From Alphaproteobacteria bacterium (GTDB lineage: Bacteria; Pseudomonadota; Alphaproteobacteria; SMXQ01), in contig WHSO01000036.1 in assembly GCA_009380075.1 (NCBI GenBank), positions 1 to 33,472 of the forward strand: DNA of 33,472 nt. The letters are read 5' to 3'. A program made the position numbers and the translations under genes. Below the pieces are notes generated by a model. It was not told the DNA's origin, ran no database searches, and worked only from the letters and a program-made list of their open reading frames with translations. This document shows, in pieces, positions 6,189 through 15,087 of this stretch (its first letter is position 1; each line of letters starts with the position of its first letter).

Positions 6189-7394
6189 CTACGTATCCAG
6201 CGTCTCCTTGGCGAACAGGGTCTCGGGCTCGTAGGGCGAGTCGATCAGGCCCTGGTCGTGGGAATACATGATGAAGCGCTCGAGGTTCTTGCGGTTGCGC
6301 TTGAACCCGTTTTCCCACGGATCGCGGACGAAGAGGTTGCGCTCCTCCTCGAAGTAGTGACGTCCCCAGGCGAGGCGCGCCCAGTTGGGATCCTCGTAGT
6401 AGGTCTCGGCAATGTCCTTGGCGCTGTTGAACATGTCGTAGACCGCCTTCGCCACCCAGGGATTCTTGTCCACCACTTCCTGGCGGATGGCGATGACGTG
6501 CATGATCGGGAAGTCGCCGACCTTCTCGAAGTAGTCGAGTTCCTCGGCCTTGCTGTCGGCGAACAGACGGCGCGCCGCCGTCTTGCCCGATACCACCGAG
6601 TGCGGCGGGTGGGGCAGGAAGAAGGCGTCGATCTCCTTGTTTTCGAGGGCGCGGCCGAGGTCCTGCCGGTCGCCGATATAGTCGAGCTTGACCCCCGGCT
6701 TGGTCTTGAACTTCACCTTTTCCTCGGTGGTCAGGATCCAGTGGATCGTCTCCCACGGCACGTCGTAATGGAACTTCATGTCGCCCTTGGCCAGCAGCGA
6801 CAGCGTCGTCTGGAACGACGACAGCGCCACCTTCTTGCCGACCAGGTCCTTCGGGTGCCAGTAGTTCGATTGGGGGTGCACCCACATCTGGCTCTGGCTG
6901 AACAGGCGGCGCGGGAAGACCGGGATTCCGGCGATGGGCATGCCGCGCCCCTTGGCCATGAGGAAGGTGGACATGGAAAACTCGGCGACGTCGAAATCGC
7001 CCTTGAGCATCCGCCCGTGGCGGTCGGTGCCATCGCGCAGCGTCACGCTCTGGCCGACCTGCATGACTTTGAGCTCGATCCCGTCGGGAACCTTCACCGT
7101 GTTGTCGAAGAACGGAAAATGGCGGTCGTACCGTTCGATCCCGATGGTGAGCCCGAGTTTGCCGGAGGCCGACGTCGTCTTCGTCCTGCCGACAGCCGCG
7201 GCATTTTTCCTTTTGCTGGCGGTGGAGACCTTCTTCCTCTTGCTCGCCGCGGAGGCTTTCTTCCTGGCCACGGAGGTTTTCTTCCTCTTGCGCGCCGCGG
7301 GGGCTTTCTTCCTTTTGCTGGCGGCGGAGGCCTTTTTCTTCTTGCTGGCGGCGGAGGCCTTTTTCTTGGTGCGTGTCTTGACGTTGCGGGCCAT
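6189..7394 (-). CDS. 4,5-dihydroxyphthalate decarboxylase-like / PBP2-fold protein with Lys/Ala-repeat N-terminus
   Basis: Residues from about 80 to 401 form a periplasmic-binding-protein-like domain of the dihydroxyphthalate-decarboxylase/NMT1 type. It opens LGLTIGIERYDRHFPFF and continues with DFDVAEFSMSTF, GIPVFPRRLFSQSQMWVH and DLVGKKVAL. Relatives are decarboxylases of 4,5-dihydroxyphthalate or solute receptors, so the reaction is not settled. Residues 1-79 are unlike that family: tandem nonapeptides of the KKKASAASK type, with 23 Lys and 9 Arg and no acidic residue, resembling histone-H1 or Hc1 tails. There is no signal peptide. A perfect AGGGAGG at 7404-7410 lies 9 nt before the ATG, so the tail is probably translated. 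The neighbouring receptor gene downstream also carries a lysine tail. Confidence 0.8.
   Translation of the reverse strand: MARNVKTRTKKKASAASKKKKASAASKRKKAPAARKRKKTSVARKKASAASKRKKVSTASKRKNAAAVGRTKTTSASGKLGLTIGIERYDRHFPFFDNTVKVPDGIELKVMQVGQSVTLRDGTDRHGRMLKGDFDVAEFSMSTFLMAKGRGMPIAGIPVFPRRLFSQSQMWVHPQSNYWHPKDLVGKKVALSSFQTTLSLLAKGDMKFHYDVPWETIHWILTTEEKVKFKTKPGVKLDYIGDRQDLGRALENKEIDAFFLPHPPHSVVSGKTAARRLFADSKAEELDYFEKVGDFPIMHVIAIRQEVVDKNPWVAKAVYDMFNSAKDIAETYYEDPNWARLAWGRHYFEEERNLFVRDPWENGFKRNRKNLERFIMYSHDQGLIDSPYEPETLFAKETLDT
7158..7367 (-). repeat. 27-bp coding minisatellite (nonapeptide repeats)
   Basis: Eight imperfect units encode residues 10-79 of the Lys/Ala-tailed protein. The first two units both read KKKASAASK. 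Later units vary (RKKAPAARK, RKKTSVARK, a shortened KASAASK, RKKVSTASK) and the last two are diverged. Identity falls from the N-terminal end inward. The 27-bp period keeps frame, so copy number could change without breaking the gene. Confidence 0.85.
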
Positions 7395-7403
7395 GGCTCG
7401 GTG

Positions 7404-7410
7404 CCTCCCT
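7404..7410 (-). promoter_or_regulatory. Ribosome binding site fixing the start of the Lys/Ala-tailed protein
   Basis: Read on the minus strand this is AGGGAGG, 9 nt before the ATG at 7394. It decides between a start that includes the basic repeat tail and a hypothetical internal start near residue 80, which lacks any comparable site. Confidence 0.7.
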
Positions 7411-7603
7411 TACGGCGATTTGAACCCCGCTTGAGCGCGGGCGGCCTAGGATAGCGCCATCGAACAGCGAGGAACAGGTCCCTGCGGGCGCGCTGCCCGC
7501 GATTGACCCCGTCCGCCCGCTGCGCTTGAATGGCGCGCTTTCAAGAAAGACCCGCCCGCGACGACGCGAGGCCGAGACGGGATTCCCGAGGGAGAAACAG
7601 CGT

Positions 7604-8350
7604 ATGAAACTGAAGGACAAGGTCGCCATTGTCACCGGCGCCGGACGCAACATCGGCGAGGCGGTGTCCCATACCTTCGCGCGCGAAGGCGCGGCGGTCG
7701 CCGTGGTCGACCTCGACAAGTCCCGCGCCGAGACCGTCGCCGCCGACATCAAGAAGGAAGGCGGCAAGGCCGCCGCCTTCGTCGTCAACGTCGCCGACGA
7801 AGCCCAGGTCCAGAAGCTCATGAAGGACGTCGTCGCCGCCTTCGGGCGCATCGACGTCCTCGTCAACAACGTCGCCATTTCCGACAACAGGCACATCCTC
7901 GAAATCACCAAGGACGAATGGGACAAGGTGATCGCCGTGACGCTGACCGCGCCGTTCCTGATGGGCAAATATGCCGCCCAGCAGATGGTCGCCCAGGGCG
8001 GGGGCGGGAACATCCTCAATGTCGCCTCGACCTCGGGCTGGCGCGGGCGGCACCGGGCGCTCGCCTATACCTCGGCCAAGGGCGGCGTCATCAACCTGAC
8101 CCGCTCGATGGCGGTGCAGCTCGCGCCCCACAGGATCCGGGTCAATTCGATATCGCCCAACAAGATCGGCTCTCCCGTCGGCAAGGCGGATTTCGATCCC
8201 ACCCGTCCGGTGGTCAACCTCGCCGGGCGTACCGGCGTGCCCGAGGACATGGCCAAGGCGGTCCTGTTCATGGTGTCCGACGATTCCGACTTCGTCTGGG
8301 GCGAGAACCTGTTCCTCGACGGCGGCACCATGGCCATGGAAGTCACCTGA
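7604..8350 (+). CDS. SDR-family NAD(P)-dependent oxidoreductase
   Basis: A complete 248-residue short-chain dehydrogenase/reductase. The cofactor loop TGAGRNIG is at residues 11-18 and VVDLDKS follows, with an Asp after beta-2 favouring NAD(H). NNVA replaces the common NNAG. The catalytic Ser142 (NVASTSG), Tyr155 and Lys159 (AYTSAKGG) are present, and the C-terminus has the usual LDGG. The frame is open upstream, but the ATG at 7604 was chosen because GAGGGAG (7588-7594) precedes it and the TGAG motif then falls where expected. It is divergent from the Lys/Ala-tailed PBP2-like gene across 209 bp. It is probably part of the same degradative neighbourhood; the substrate is unknown. Confidence 0.92.
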   Translation: MKLKDKVAIVTGAGRNIGEAVSHTFAREGAAVAVVDLDKSRAETVAADIKKEGGKAAAFVVNVADEAQVQKLMKDVVAAFGRIDVLVNNVAISDNRHILEITKDEWDKVIAVTLTAPFLMGKYAAQQMVAQGGGGNILNVASTSGWRGRHRALAYTSAKGGVINLTRSMAVQLAPHRIRVNSISPNKIGSPVGKADFDPTRPVVNLAGRTGVPEDMAKAVLFMVSDDSDFVWGENLFLDGGTMAMEVT

Positions 8351-8445
8351 TACCGACCGTCGGTCGCCGCCCCAGACGGGCTGTTTTCCTTGCCCTTTGG
8401 CCCTGTCCTCCCTATTGAGGGCGTGAAAGGACCACCTCCGCCCGC

Positions 8446-9420
8446 ATGCGCATCTTTCATCTCAGCGACGACCTGCCCGCCGACGCCCGCGGCGCGGTGC
8501 TCGCCATCGGCAATTTCGACGGCGTCCATATCGGCCATCGGCGCGTCATCGCCGAAACCCGCGATATCGCCCGCGGTCTCGGCGTACCCTCGGCGGTCCT
8601 GACCTTCGAGCCCCATCCCCGGCGCCTGTTCACGCCCGAGGCGCCGCCGTTCCGCCTGTCGTCGCTGGACGTCAAGGCGCGGGTGCTCGACGGGCTGGGC
8701 GTCGATCTCCTCTTCGTCGCCGCCTTCGACCGCGCCTTCGCGGCGATTCCGGCGGTCGCCTTCATCGACGACATGCTTCTCGCGCGGCTGGGCGTGCGCC
8801 ACGTCGTCGTCGGCGACGACTTCCGCTTCGGCCACCGCCGCCAGGGCGACATCGGGCTGCTCCGGGCCCGCGCGCAGGCCGCCGGATTCGGCCTCAGCCC
8901 GGCGCCCACGGTGCTGGACGCGGCCGGGGCGGCGGTCTCGTCCAACACCATCCGTGCCGCGCTGGCAACGGGGGATACCACGGCGGCAGAAGGGCTCCTC
9001 GGCCGGCCATGGGAAGTGGACGGTACCGTGGTGCACGGTGATGCGCGTGGGCGTGCCCTCGGCTTCCCTACCGCCAACCTCGACATCGACGACTACCTCC
9101 ACCCGGCGCGGGGCATCTACGCGGTGCGGGTGGGGATCGCGGGCGCGGCGGGCACGCGCTGGCACGACGGCGCGGCGTCGTTCGGGCTCCGGCCCCAGTT
9201 CGACGGCACCGAGGCGCGGCTCGAGGTCCATCTCCTCGATTTCGACGGCGATCTTTACGGCGCGACCTTGCGGGTGGTGTTCCACGCGTACCTGCGGGGC
9301 GAGGAGCGCTTCGCCGATGTCGATGCCTTGGTCGCCCAGATCCGCCGGGACGTGGAGGAGGCCCGCCGGGTGCTGGCGGCCGTGCCTTCACCCGGGGACC
9401 GGCCCGCGGGCCGGGGTTGA
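8446..9420 (+). CDS. ribF: Bifunctional riboflavin kinase / FAD synthetase
   Basis: A protein of 324 residues, close to the usual 310-330. It phosphorylates riboflavin to FMN and adenylylates FMN to FAD in the cytoplasm. The N-terminal nucleotidyltransferase domain shows AIGNFDGVHIGHRRVI (residues 20-35) and FEPHPRRLF. The second half is the riboflavin kinase: GTVVHGDARGRALGFPTANL, with the GxPTAN loop, then GIYAVRV and the acidic LEVHLLDFDGDLYG strand. The start gives MRIFHLSDD, typical of alphaproteobacterial homologues, with AAAGG about 15 nt upstream. It heads a same-strand run to ileS (93 bp away) and lspA, an order common in proteobacteria. No FMN riboswitch is visible in the 95-bp gap before it. 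Confidence 0.96.
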   Translation: MRIFHLSDDLPADARGAVLAIGNFDGVHIGHRRVIAETRDIARGLGVPSAVLTFEPHPRRLFTPEAPPFRLSSLDVKARVLDGLGVDLLFVAAFDRAFAAIPAVAFIDDMLLARLGVRHVVVGDDFRFGHRRQGDIGLLRARAQAAGFGLSPAPTVLDAAGAAVSSNTIRAALATGDTTAAEGLLGRPWEVDGTVVHGDARGRALGFPTANLDIDDYLHPARGIYAVRVGIAGAAGTRWHDGAASFGLRPQFDGTEARLEVHLLDFDGDLYGATLRVVFHAYLRGEERFADVDALVAQIRRDVEEARRVLAAVPSPGDRPAGRG

Positions 9421-9513
9421 CCGGCAATGGTTGACTTGGGGCGCCGCTTCGGCTTTCCATGCGCCGTCCCGTCATCCCAACCCCCGTGGTGACCGCCCTT
9501 TGGCCCGCCGATC

Positions 9514-12350
9514 ATGAGCGCCGACTACAAATCCTCCGTCTTCCTGCCGAAGGCCAACTTCCCGATGAAGGCGGGCCTGCCGGAACGCGAGCCCGAATGG
9601 CTGGCGCGGTGGGAGAGGATCGGCCTGTGGCGGCGCCTGCGGGAGCAGTCGAAGGGGCGGGAGAAATTCATCCTCCACGACGGCCCGCCCTACGCCAACG
9701 GCAACATCCACATCGGCCACGCCCTCAACAAGATCCTCAAGGACGTGATCAACCGCACCCGGCAGATGCAGGCCTATGACGCCAACTACGTGCCGGGCTG
9801 GGACTGCCACGGCCTGCCCATCGAATGGAAGATCGAGGAACGCTACCGCGAGGCGGGCAAGGACAAGGACCAGGTGCCGGTCATCGACTTCCGCGCCGAA
9901 TGCCGCGCCTTCGCCACCGAATGGATCGACGTGCAGCGCGAGGAGTTCAAGCGCCTCGGCGTCCTCGGCGACTGGGACAACCCCTACACGACGATGACCT
10001 TCGACGCCGAGGCGGCGATCATCGCCGAGCTCGGCAAGTTCGTGGTCAACGGCGGGCTGTTCCGCGGCTTCAAGCCGGTGATGTGGTCGGTGGTCGAGAA
10101 GACCTCCCTGGCCGAGGCCGAGGTCGAATACGATGACCATACGTCGAACACGGTCTGGGTGCGCTTCCCGGTCGTTGCCTCGCCGCGCAAGGAGCTGCAG
10201 GGCGCTTCGGTCGTCATCTGGACGACGACGCCGTGGACGTTGCCGGCCAACCGCGCTGTCGCCTTCGGCGCCGACATCGATTACGTCGTGCTTAGGGTCG
10301 GCGCGGCGGGCGAAGGTTCGCTCGCGCGCAAGGGTGAAAGCCTTGTCTGTGCCGAGGCGCTCGTCGCCGAGCTTGTGGAGACGGCCGCCATCACCGCGCA
10401 CGAGATCACGGCCCGGCTCAAGGGCCGCGAACTGGACAGCACGGTGCTTGCCCATCCCCTGCGCGGCTGGGAACCGGCCGGTCGCGGCTACGATTTCGAC
10501 GTGCCGCTGGTGGAAGGCCACCATGTCACCACCGACACCGGTACCGGCTTCGTCCATATCGCGCCCAGTCACGGTGCCGACGACTTCGAGATCGGCCAGA
10601 AGTTCGGCCTCGACACGCCGGAAACCGTGGGGCCCGACGGCCTCTACACCGGCCGGGTCCCCGGATTCGTGGGGCTGCACGTGTTCAAGGCGGACAAGCC
10701 GGTGTGGGAGGCGATCGTGTCGCGCGGCAACCTGCTGGCGCGCGGGACGCTGGTACATTCCTATCCCCATTCCTGGCGGTCGAAAGCACCGCTGATCTTC
10801 CGGGCGACGCCCCAGTGGTTCATCTCCATGGACACCAACGAGCTCCGCCGCAAGGCGCTCGCCGCCATCGATGCGACCCGCTTCGTGCCGGCCCAGAGCC
10901 GCAACCGCATCCGTTCCATGGTCGAGGACCGGCCCGACTGGTGCGTTTCGCGCCAGCGCGCCTGGGGCGTGCCGATCACCGTCTTCGTCTCGAAGCAGTC
11001 GGGCGAACCCCTGCGCGACCCCAGGGTCATGGCCCGCATCGTCGAGGCGGCGAAGGTAGGCGGTGCCGATGTCTGGTTTACCGCCGATGCGTCGCGCTTC
11101 CTCACGCCCGAATACGATCCGGCGCATTACGAGAAGGTGACGGACATCCTCGACGTCTGGTTCGATTCAGGCTCGACCCATGCCTTCGTGCTGGAAACGC
11201 GGCCGGACTTGGGCTCGCCCGCCGACCTCTACCTCGAAGGCTCGGACCAGCACCGCGGCTGGTTCCAATCGTCGCTGCTCGAATCCTGCGGCACCCGCGG
11301 CCGCGCGCCCTACGGCGCCGTGCTGACTCACGGCTTCATCAACGACGAGCAGGGCCGCAAGATGTCGAAGTCCCTCGGCAACGTCACCGCGCCGCAGGAG
11401 GTTTGCGACAGGTACGGCGCCGAATCCTGCGCCTGTGGGTGGTGGGCTCGGACTACACCGAGGACCTGCGCGTCGGGCCCGAGATCATCCGCCACCAGGT
11501 CGATACCTACCGTCGCCTGCGCAACACGCTCCGCTACCTGATCGGGGCTCTCGACGGTTTCACCGAGGCCGAGCGCGTCGGCATCGACGCCATGCCCGAG
11601 CTGGAGCGCTGGGTGCTCAACCGTCTCCATGACCTTGACCGCCTGCTGCAACAGGCGGCCGACGGCTACGACTTCCAGCGGTTCTACTCGGCTTTGCACA
11701 ATTTCTGCGCCGTCGATCTCTCGGCCTTCTACTTCGACATCCGCAAGGACGTGCTCTACTGCGACGCGCCGTCGAGCGCGCGCCGCCGCGCCGCGCGGAC
11801 GGTGATGGACAACCTGTTTATGTGCCTGACGGCGTGGCTCGCGCCCGCCATCTGCTTCACCGCGGAAGAGGCCTGGCTCGCCCGCTTCCCGTCGGACGAC
11901 GACAGCGTGCACCTGCGCACCTTCCCCGAGGTTCCCGCCGACTGGCGCGACGAGACGCTCAACGCGCGCTGGCAGGTGCTGCGCGACGTGCGCCGCGTGG
12001 TCACTGGCGCGCTCGAGATCGAGCGGGCGGAGAAGCGCATCGGCTCGTCGCTGCAGGCGCGCCCGGTGGTGCACCTGCCGCAGGACATGCTGGCCGTGTT
12101 CGCGGCGGCGAAGGAGGGCGGCCTCGAGGCGGCGGAACTGTTCATCACCTCAGGCGCGACGCTGACCACGGCGCCGGCGCCCGCCGGTGCCTTCAGGCTC
12201 GCCGACGTGCCGGGCGTCGCCGTGGTTCCCGGGCGCGCGGCGGGGGAGAAGTGCGGACGCTGCTGGCGCGTGCTTGAAGAGGTCGGCCGGGGCGAGCCCA
12301 GGGACCTGTGCCTGCGTTGCGCCGACGTGATCTCGGCGGCGGGGGCCTGA
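9514..12350 (+). CDS. ileS: Isoleucine--tRNA ligase, interrupted by a one-base frameshift
   Basis: A class I aminoacyl-tRNA synthetase charging tRNA-Ile. About 945 residues when the frame is repaired, the normal length. Seen in order: PPYANGNIHIGHALNK with HIGH at residues 66-69; the editing domain with WTTTPWTLPAN and GTGFVHIAPSHGADDF; KMSKS at 616-620; then the anticodon-binding region. A C-terminal zinc site follows, CGRCW plus CLRC. After CDRYGAE at 11422-11424 the reading shifts: frame one runs to a stop at 11541, and the correct continuation (ILRLWVVGSDYTEDLRVGPE) is in another frame. Inserting one base between 11423 and 11424, giving GAC ATC, restores the conserved sequence. A single-copy essential gene would not tolerate this, so sequence error is the likeliest cause. 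Confidence 0.93.
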
Positions 12351-12352
12351 TC

Positions 12353-12847
12353 GTGGCGGTGCTGGGCGACCTGGCGATGCTGCCGGGCCGGCGCGGGCCG
12401 CTGGCGCTGGCGGCGCTGGTCCTGGCGGCGGACCAGATATCCAAGTGGTGGATCATCAACCAGGTCATGGCGACGCCCCGGGTGATCGAGGTCACGCCGT
12501 TCTTCAACATCGTCATGGTCTGGAACCGGGGAGTCACCTTCGGCATGCTCGGCATGGGCGGGGAAGCCATGCGCTGGCTGCTGGCGGCGGCGTCGCTGGC
12601 GATCGTCGCGGTCCTGCTGGTCTGGCTGGGGCGGACCGGCCGCAGGCTGTCGGGACTGGCCATCGGGGCGGTCATCGGTGGGGCGCTGGGCAATGTCGCG
12701 GACCGGGTGTTCTTGGGAAAAGTGGCGGATTTCCTCGATTTTCACCTGATGGGTTGGCACTGGCCCGCGTTCAACCTGGCGGATTCCGCCATCGTTTGCG
12801 GAGTTGCCCTGATTGTGTTCGATTCCTTCAGGGATGAATCGAACTAA
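12353..12847 (+). CDS. lspA: Lipoprotein signal peptidase (signal peptidase II)
   Basis: An inner-membrane aspartyl protease that removes signal peptides from prolipoproteins after diacylglyceryl transfer. With the GTG start it has 164 residues, the normal size. Hydrophobic segments include ALAALVLAADQISKWW, LLAAASLAIVAVLLVW and the region from GLAIGAVIGGALG. The two catalytic aspartates are Asp117 in GNVADRVF and Asp144 in FNLADSAI. The WNRGVTFGML stretch matches the conserved WNxGxxFG. The start is uncertain: GTG at 12353 lies 2 nt after the ileS stop, an ATG at 12377 would still leave a complete protein, and an upstream ATG would overlap ileS. Coupling with ileS is the usual arrangement. 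Confidence 0.94.
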   Translation: MAVLGDLAMLPGRRGPLALAALVLAADQISKWWIINQVMATPRVIEVTPFFNIVMVWNRGVTFGMLGMGGEAMRWLLAAASLAIVAVLLVWLGRTGRRLSGLAIGAVIGGALGNVADRVFLGKVADFLDFHLMGWHWPAFNLADSAIVCGVALIVFDSFRDESN

Positions 12848-12876
12848 TTGCACTATTTATTTAGGGTAACTAGATT
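12848..12876 (+). promoter_or_regulatory. Candidate promoter in an AT-rich island before the BamF-like gene
   Basis: TTGCAC (12848-12853), a 17-bp spacer and TAGATT (12871-12876) lie in a 45-bp AT-rich stretch that stands out in this GC-rich DNA, about 44 bp before the ATG at 12920. It suggests the lipoprotein and the peptidases behind it can be transcribed apart from ileS-lspA. The match is modest and unmapped. Confidence 0.35.
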
Positions 12877-12919
12877 ATTAAACTACCGCGCGGCCCGGAT
12901 GGGATCGCTGGGACAGGAT

Positions 12920-13507
12920 ATGAATCGTTACATCATTACAGGAATACGCCTTTCCGCCGTGCTTGCCGTGGTGCTTGCACTCGGCGCCTGCACGTCGGTG
13001 CGCGAAACCCTCGGCCTCGAGCAGAATCCGCCCGACGAGTTCCAGGTGACCGTGCGCGCGCCGCTCTCCATGCCCGATGATTTCGGGCTGAGGGCGCCGC
13101 GGCCCGGTGCCACGCCCGTGCAGGAAGAATCCCTGCGCGACCGTACCCGCCAGATCGTCCTCGACACGTCCGGTGCGAAAAAGGCCCGGCCGGCGAAGGA
13201 ACTGGACATCAAGGGTGTGCCCCCGGCCGAGGCCGCGCTCCTGCGCAAGCTCGGCGCGGACGAAGTCGATCCCAGCATCCGTCAGGTGGTGGAGCGGGAA
13301 ACGACGGCGCTGGAAATAGAGGGCAAGAGCTTCGTCGAAGGCCTGATGTTCTGGAAGAAGAAAGAAGCGCCCGCCAAGGTGGTCGATCCGGTGGCGGAAC
13401 GCCGGCGCATCCAGGGAAATGTGGCGCTCGGCAAGGACGCGACCGTCGGCCTCACGCCGGAGATCGAGCGCAAGAAATCGGGCGGCCTGCTACGGGGGCT
13501 GTTCTAG
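12920..13507 (+). CDS. DUF3035 family lipoprotein (BamF-like)
   Basis: A 195-residue predicted outer-membrane lipoprotein. The signal peptide MNRYIITGIRLSAVLAVVL leads to a lipobox ALGAC, with the acylated Cys at residue 24. The mature part has the DUF3035 pattern: PPDEFQVTVRAPLSMPDDF near the start, then a central ADEVDPSIRQVVERET segment. Members of this alphaproteobacterial family have been linked with the Bam outer-membrane assembly complex and named BamF; that link comes from the family, not from this sequence. The ATG at 12920 was preferred to an earlier in-frame ATG because only it puts the basic residues and hydrophobic core where a signal peptide needs them. Directly downstream of lspA, whose product would process it. 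Confidence 0.85.
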   Translation: MNRYIITGIRLSAVLAVVLALGACTSVRETLGLEQNPPDEFQVTVRAPLSMPDDFGLRAPRPGATPVQEESLRDRTRQIVLDTSGAKKARPAKELDIKGVPPAEAALLRKLGADEVDPSIRQVVERETTALEIEGKSFVEGLMFWKKKEAPAKVVDPVAERRRIQGNVALGKDATVGLTPEIERKKSGGLLRGLF

Positions 13508-13623
13508 CCGCGCCCGGCCCGGGCTGCGCGCCGCCCCCGCGCCGTCAAATTGCCACAGTAGGCGCGTAACCCATTCCCGGCGCCGCGGATCGGCGTTGAC
13601 CCCGAAGCGGGAGACATCGCGAC

Positions 13624-15087
13624 ATGGTGTTGCCATCGGTGATTTTTGGAGGCGTCCGCCGCGCGCCTCTGCGGACCAGGCTCGCGCGGATCCTGGCCGG
13701 CGTCGTCCTTGGCGGGACACTCGCCGCCACGGCCGTGCCGGCCGGCGCGGCCGTGTTCTCACCCAGGACCTTCACGCTGGCCAACGGCCTCCAGGTCGTA
13801 GTGCTGGAGAATCATCGCCTTCCGGTGGTGCGCCACATGGTCTTCTACCGGGTCGGGGCCGCCGACGATCCTCCGGGCAAGTCAGGCCTTGCGCATTACC
13901 TCGAACACCTGATGTTCAAGGGCACCAGCACCATTGCGCCCAGCGAATTTTCCAAGATCGTCGCGCGCAACGGCGGGCGGGAGAACGCCTTCACCTCGGC
14001 CGACACCACGGCCTATTACCAGACCGTGGCCAAGGACCGGCTCGAGCTGATGATGCGCATCGAATCCGATCGCATGGCCAACCTCGTTATCCTTCCCAAG
14101 GAGGCGGTGCCCGAACTGCAGGTGGTGATCGAGGAACGCCGCTCGCGGGTGGACAACCGTCCCGCCGCTCAACTCGACGAGCACGTCGCCGCGGCGCTGT
14201 ACATGAATCACCCGTACAAGACGCCGATTATCGGCTGGCAGCACGAGGTCGAGAAGCTGTCGGTCGACGACGCGGTCGCCTTCTACAAGCATCATTACGC
14301 GCCCAACAACGCGATCCTCATCGTCGCCGGGGACGTTACGATCGATGAAATCCGCCCCCTGGCCGAAAAGTACTACGGCAGGATTCCCGCCAATCCCGCG
14401 ATCAAGCCGCGGGACCGGCTGCAGGAGCCGCCCCAGCGGGCCGCCCGTCGGGTGTCCATGCGCTCCGACCGGGTGCGCGAGCCGCGCATCTCGCGCGATT
14501 ACCTGGCGCCCTCCCATACCACCGGCGAAACCCGCCATGGCTACGCCCTCGAAGTGCTGAGTACGATCATCGGCGGCGGCACGACGTCGCGCCTCTATCG
14601 CCACCTGGTGATCGAAAAGGCGCTCGCGCACGGCGCCGGGGCCTATTACGACGGCGACCTCTTCGGTCCCGCCACCTTCGGCTTCAGCGTGCGCCCGCGC
14701 ACCGGCGTCGGCCTTGAGGCGATCGAGGCGGCGCTCGACGACGAAATCCGGACCCTCCTCGCCAACGGCGTCAGCGCCGACGAGCTCGCTGCCGCCAAGA
14801 AGCGCCTGCTCGCCAGCGCCGTCTTCGCCCGCGACAGCCTGCGCCGGGGCGCCATCTCCATCGGCGTCGCGCTGACCACCGGGCGCACCATCGCCGACGT
14901 CGAGGAATGGCCCGACCGCATCGAGGCGGTGACGCGCGATCAGGTGCTCGCCGCCGCCCGTCACGTGCTGAAGCCGGAACGCTCGGTCACGGCGCTCCTG
15001 TTGCCGGAGAAGGCGGCAGCGCCGCCCGACGACGCGCCGCGCGAGCGGCCCCGCACCAGCCGCACCCCGTCGGAGAGCACGCGATGA
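13624..15087 (+). CDS. M16 family zinc metallopeptidase, catalytic subunit
   Basis: A 487-residue M16B peptidase (pitrilysin/processing-peptidase type). A signal peptide is present: basic RTRLAR, hydrophobic LAGVVLGGTLAATAV and PAGAA, so it acts in the periplasm or at the outer membrane. The inverted zinc motif HYLEH gives His91, Glu94 and His95. The distal Glu lies about 76 residues on, in VVIEERRSR (Glu170/171). ENAFTSADTTAYY matches the conserved segment after the zinc motif. A GGGAG lies upstream of the ATG. It is followed by a second M16 gene overlapping by four bases (ATGA). Such pairs usually form heterodimers in which only one subunit has the metal site. The target peptides are unknown. 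Confidence 0.93.
   Translation: MVLPSVIFGGVRRAPLRTRLARILAGVVLGGTLAATAVPAGAAVFSPRTFTLANGLQVVVLENHRLPVVRHMVFYRVGAADDPPGKSGLAHYLEHLMFKGTSTIAPSEFSKIVARNGGRENAFTSADTTAYYQTVAKDRLELMMRIESDRMANLVILPKEAVPELQVVIEERRSRVDNRPAAQLDEHVAAALYMNHPYKTPIIGWQHEVEKLSVDDAVAFYKHHYAPNNAILIVAGDVTIDEIRPLAEKYYGRIPANPAIKPRDRLQEPPQRAARRVSMRSDRVREPRISRDYLAPSHTTGETRHGYALEVLSTIIGGGTTSRLYRHLVIEKALAHGAGAYYDGDLFGPATFGFSVRPRTGVGLEAIEAALDDEIRTLLANGVSADELAAAKKRLLASAVFARDSLRRGAISIGVALTTGRTIADVEEWPDRIEAVTRDQVLAAARHVLKPERSVTALLLPEKAAAPPDDAPRERPRTSRTPSESTR

Noticed and set aside
7158-7367. Lys/Ala tail as a frameshift artefact or mis-called start
   Set aside because: A perfect AGGGAGG sits 9 nt before the ATG, the frame is continuous, and the 27-bp period is coding-consistent.
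8351-8445. FMN riboswitch before ribF
   Set aside because: The 95-bp gap is too short and shows none of the conserved FMN-element sequence blocks.
10704-12350. A separate 548-codon gene beginning inside ileS
   Set aside because: Only its part after about 11424 has sense. It is the shifted continuation of ileS, and the earlier part is a shadow of the first ileS frame.
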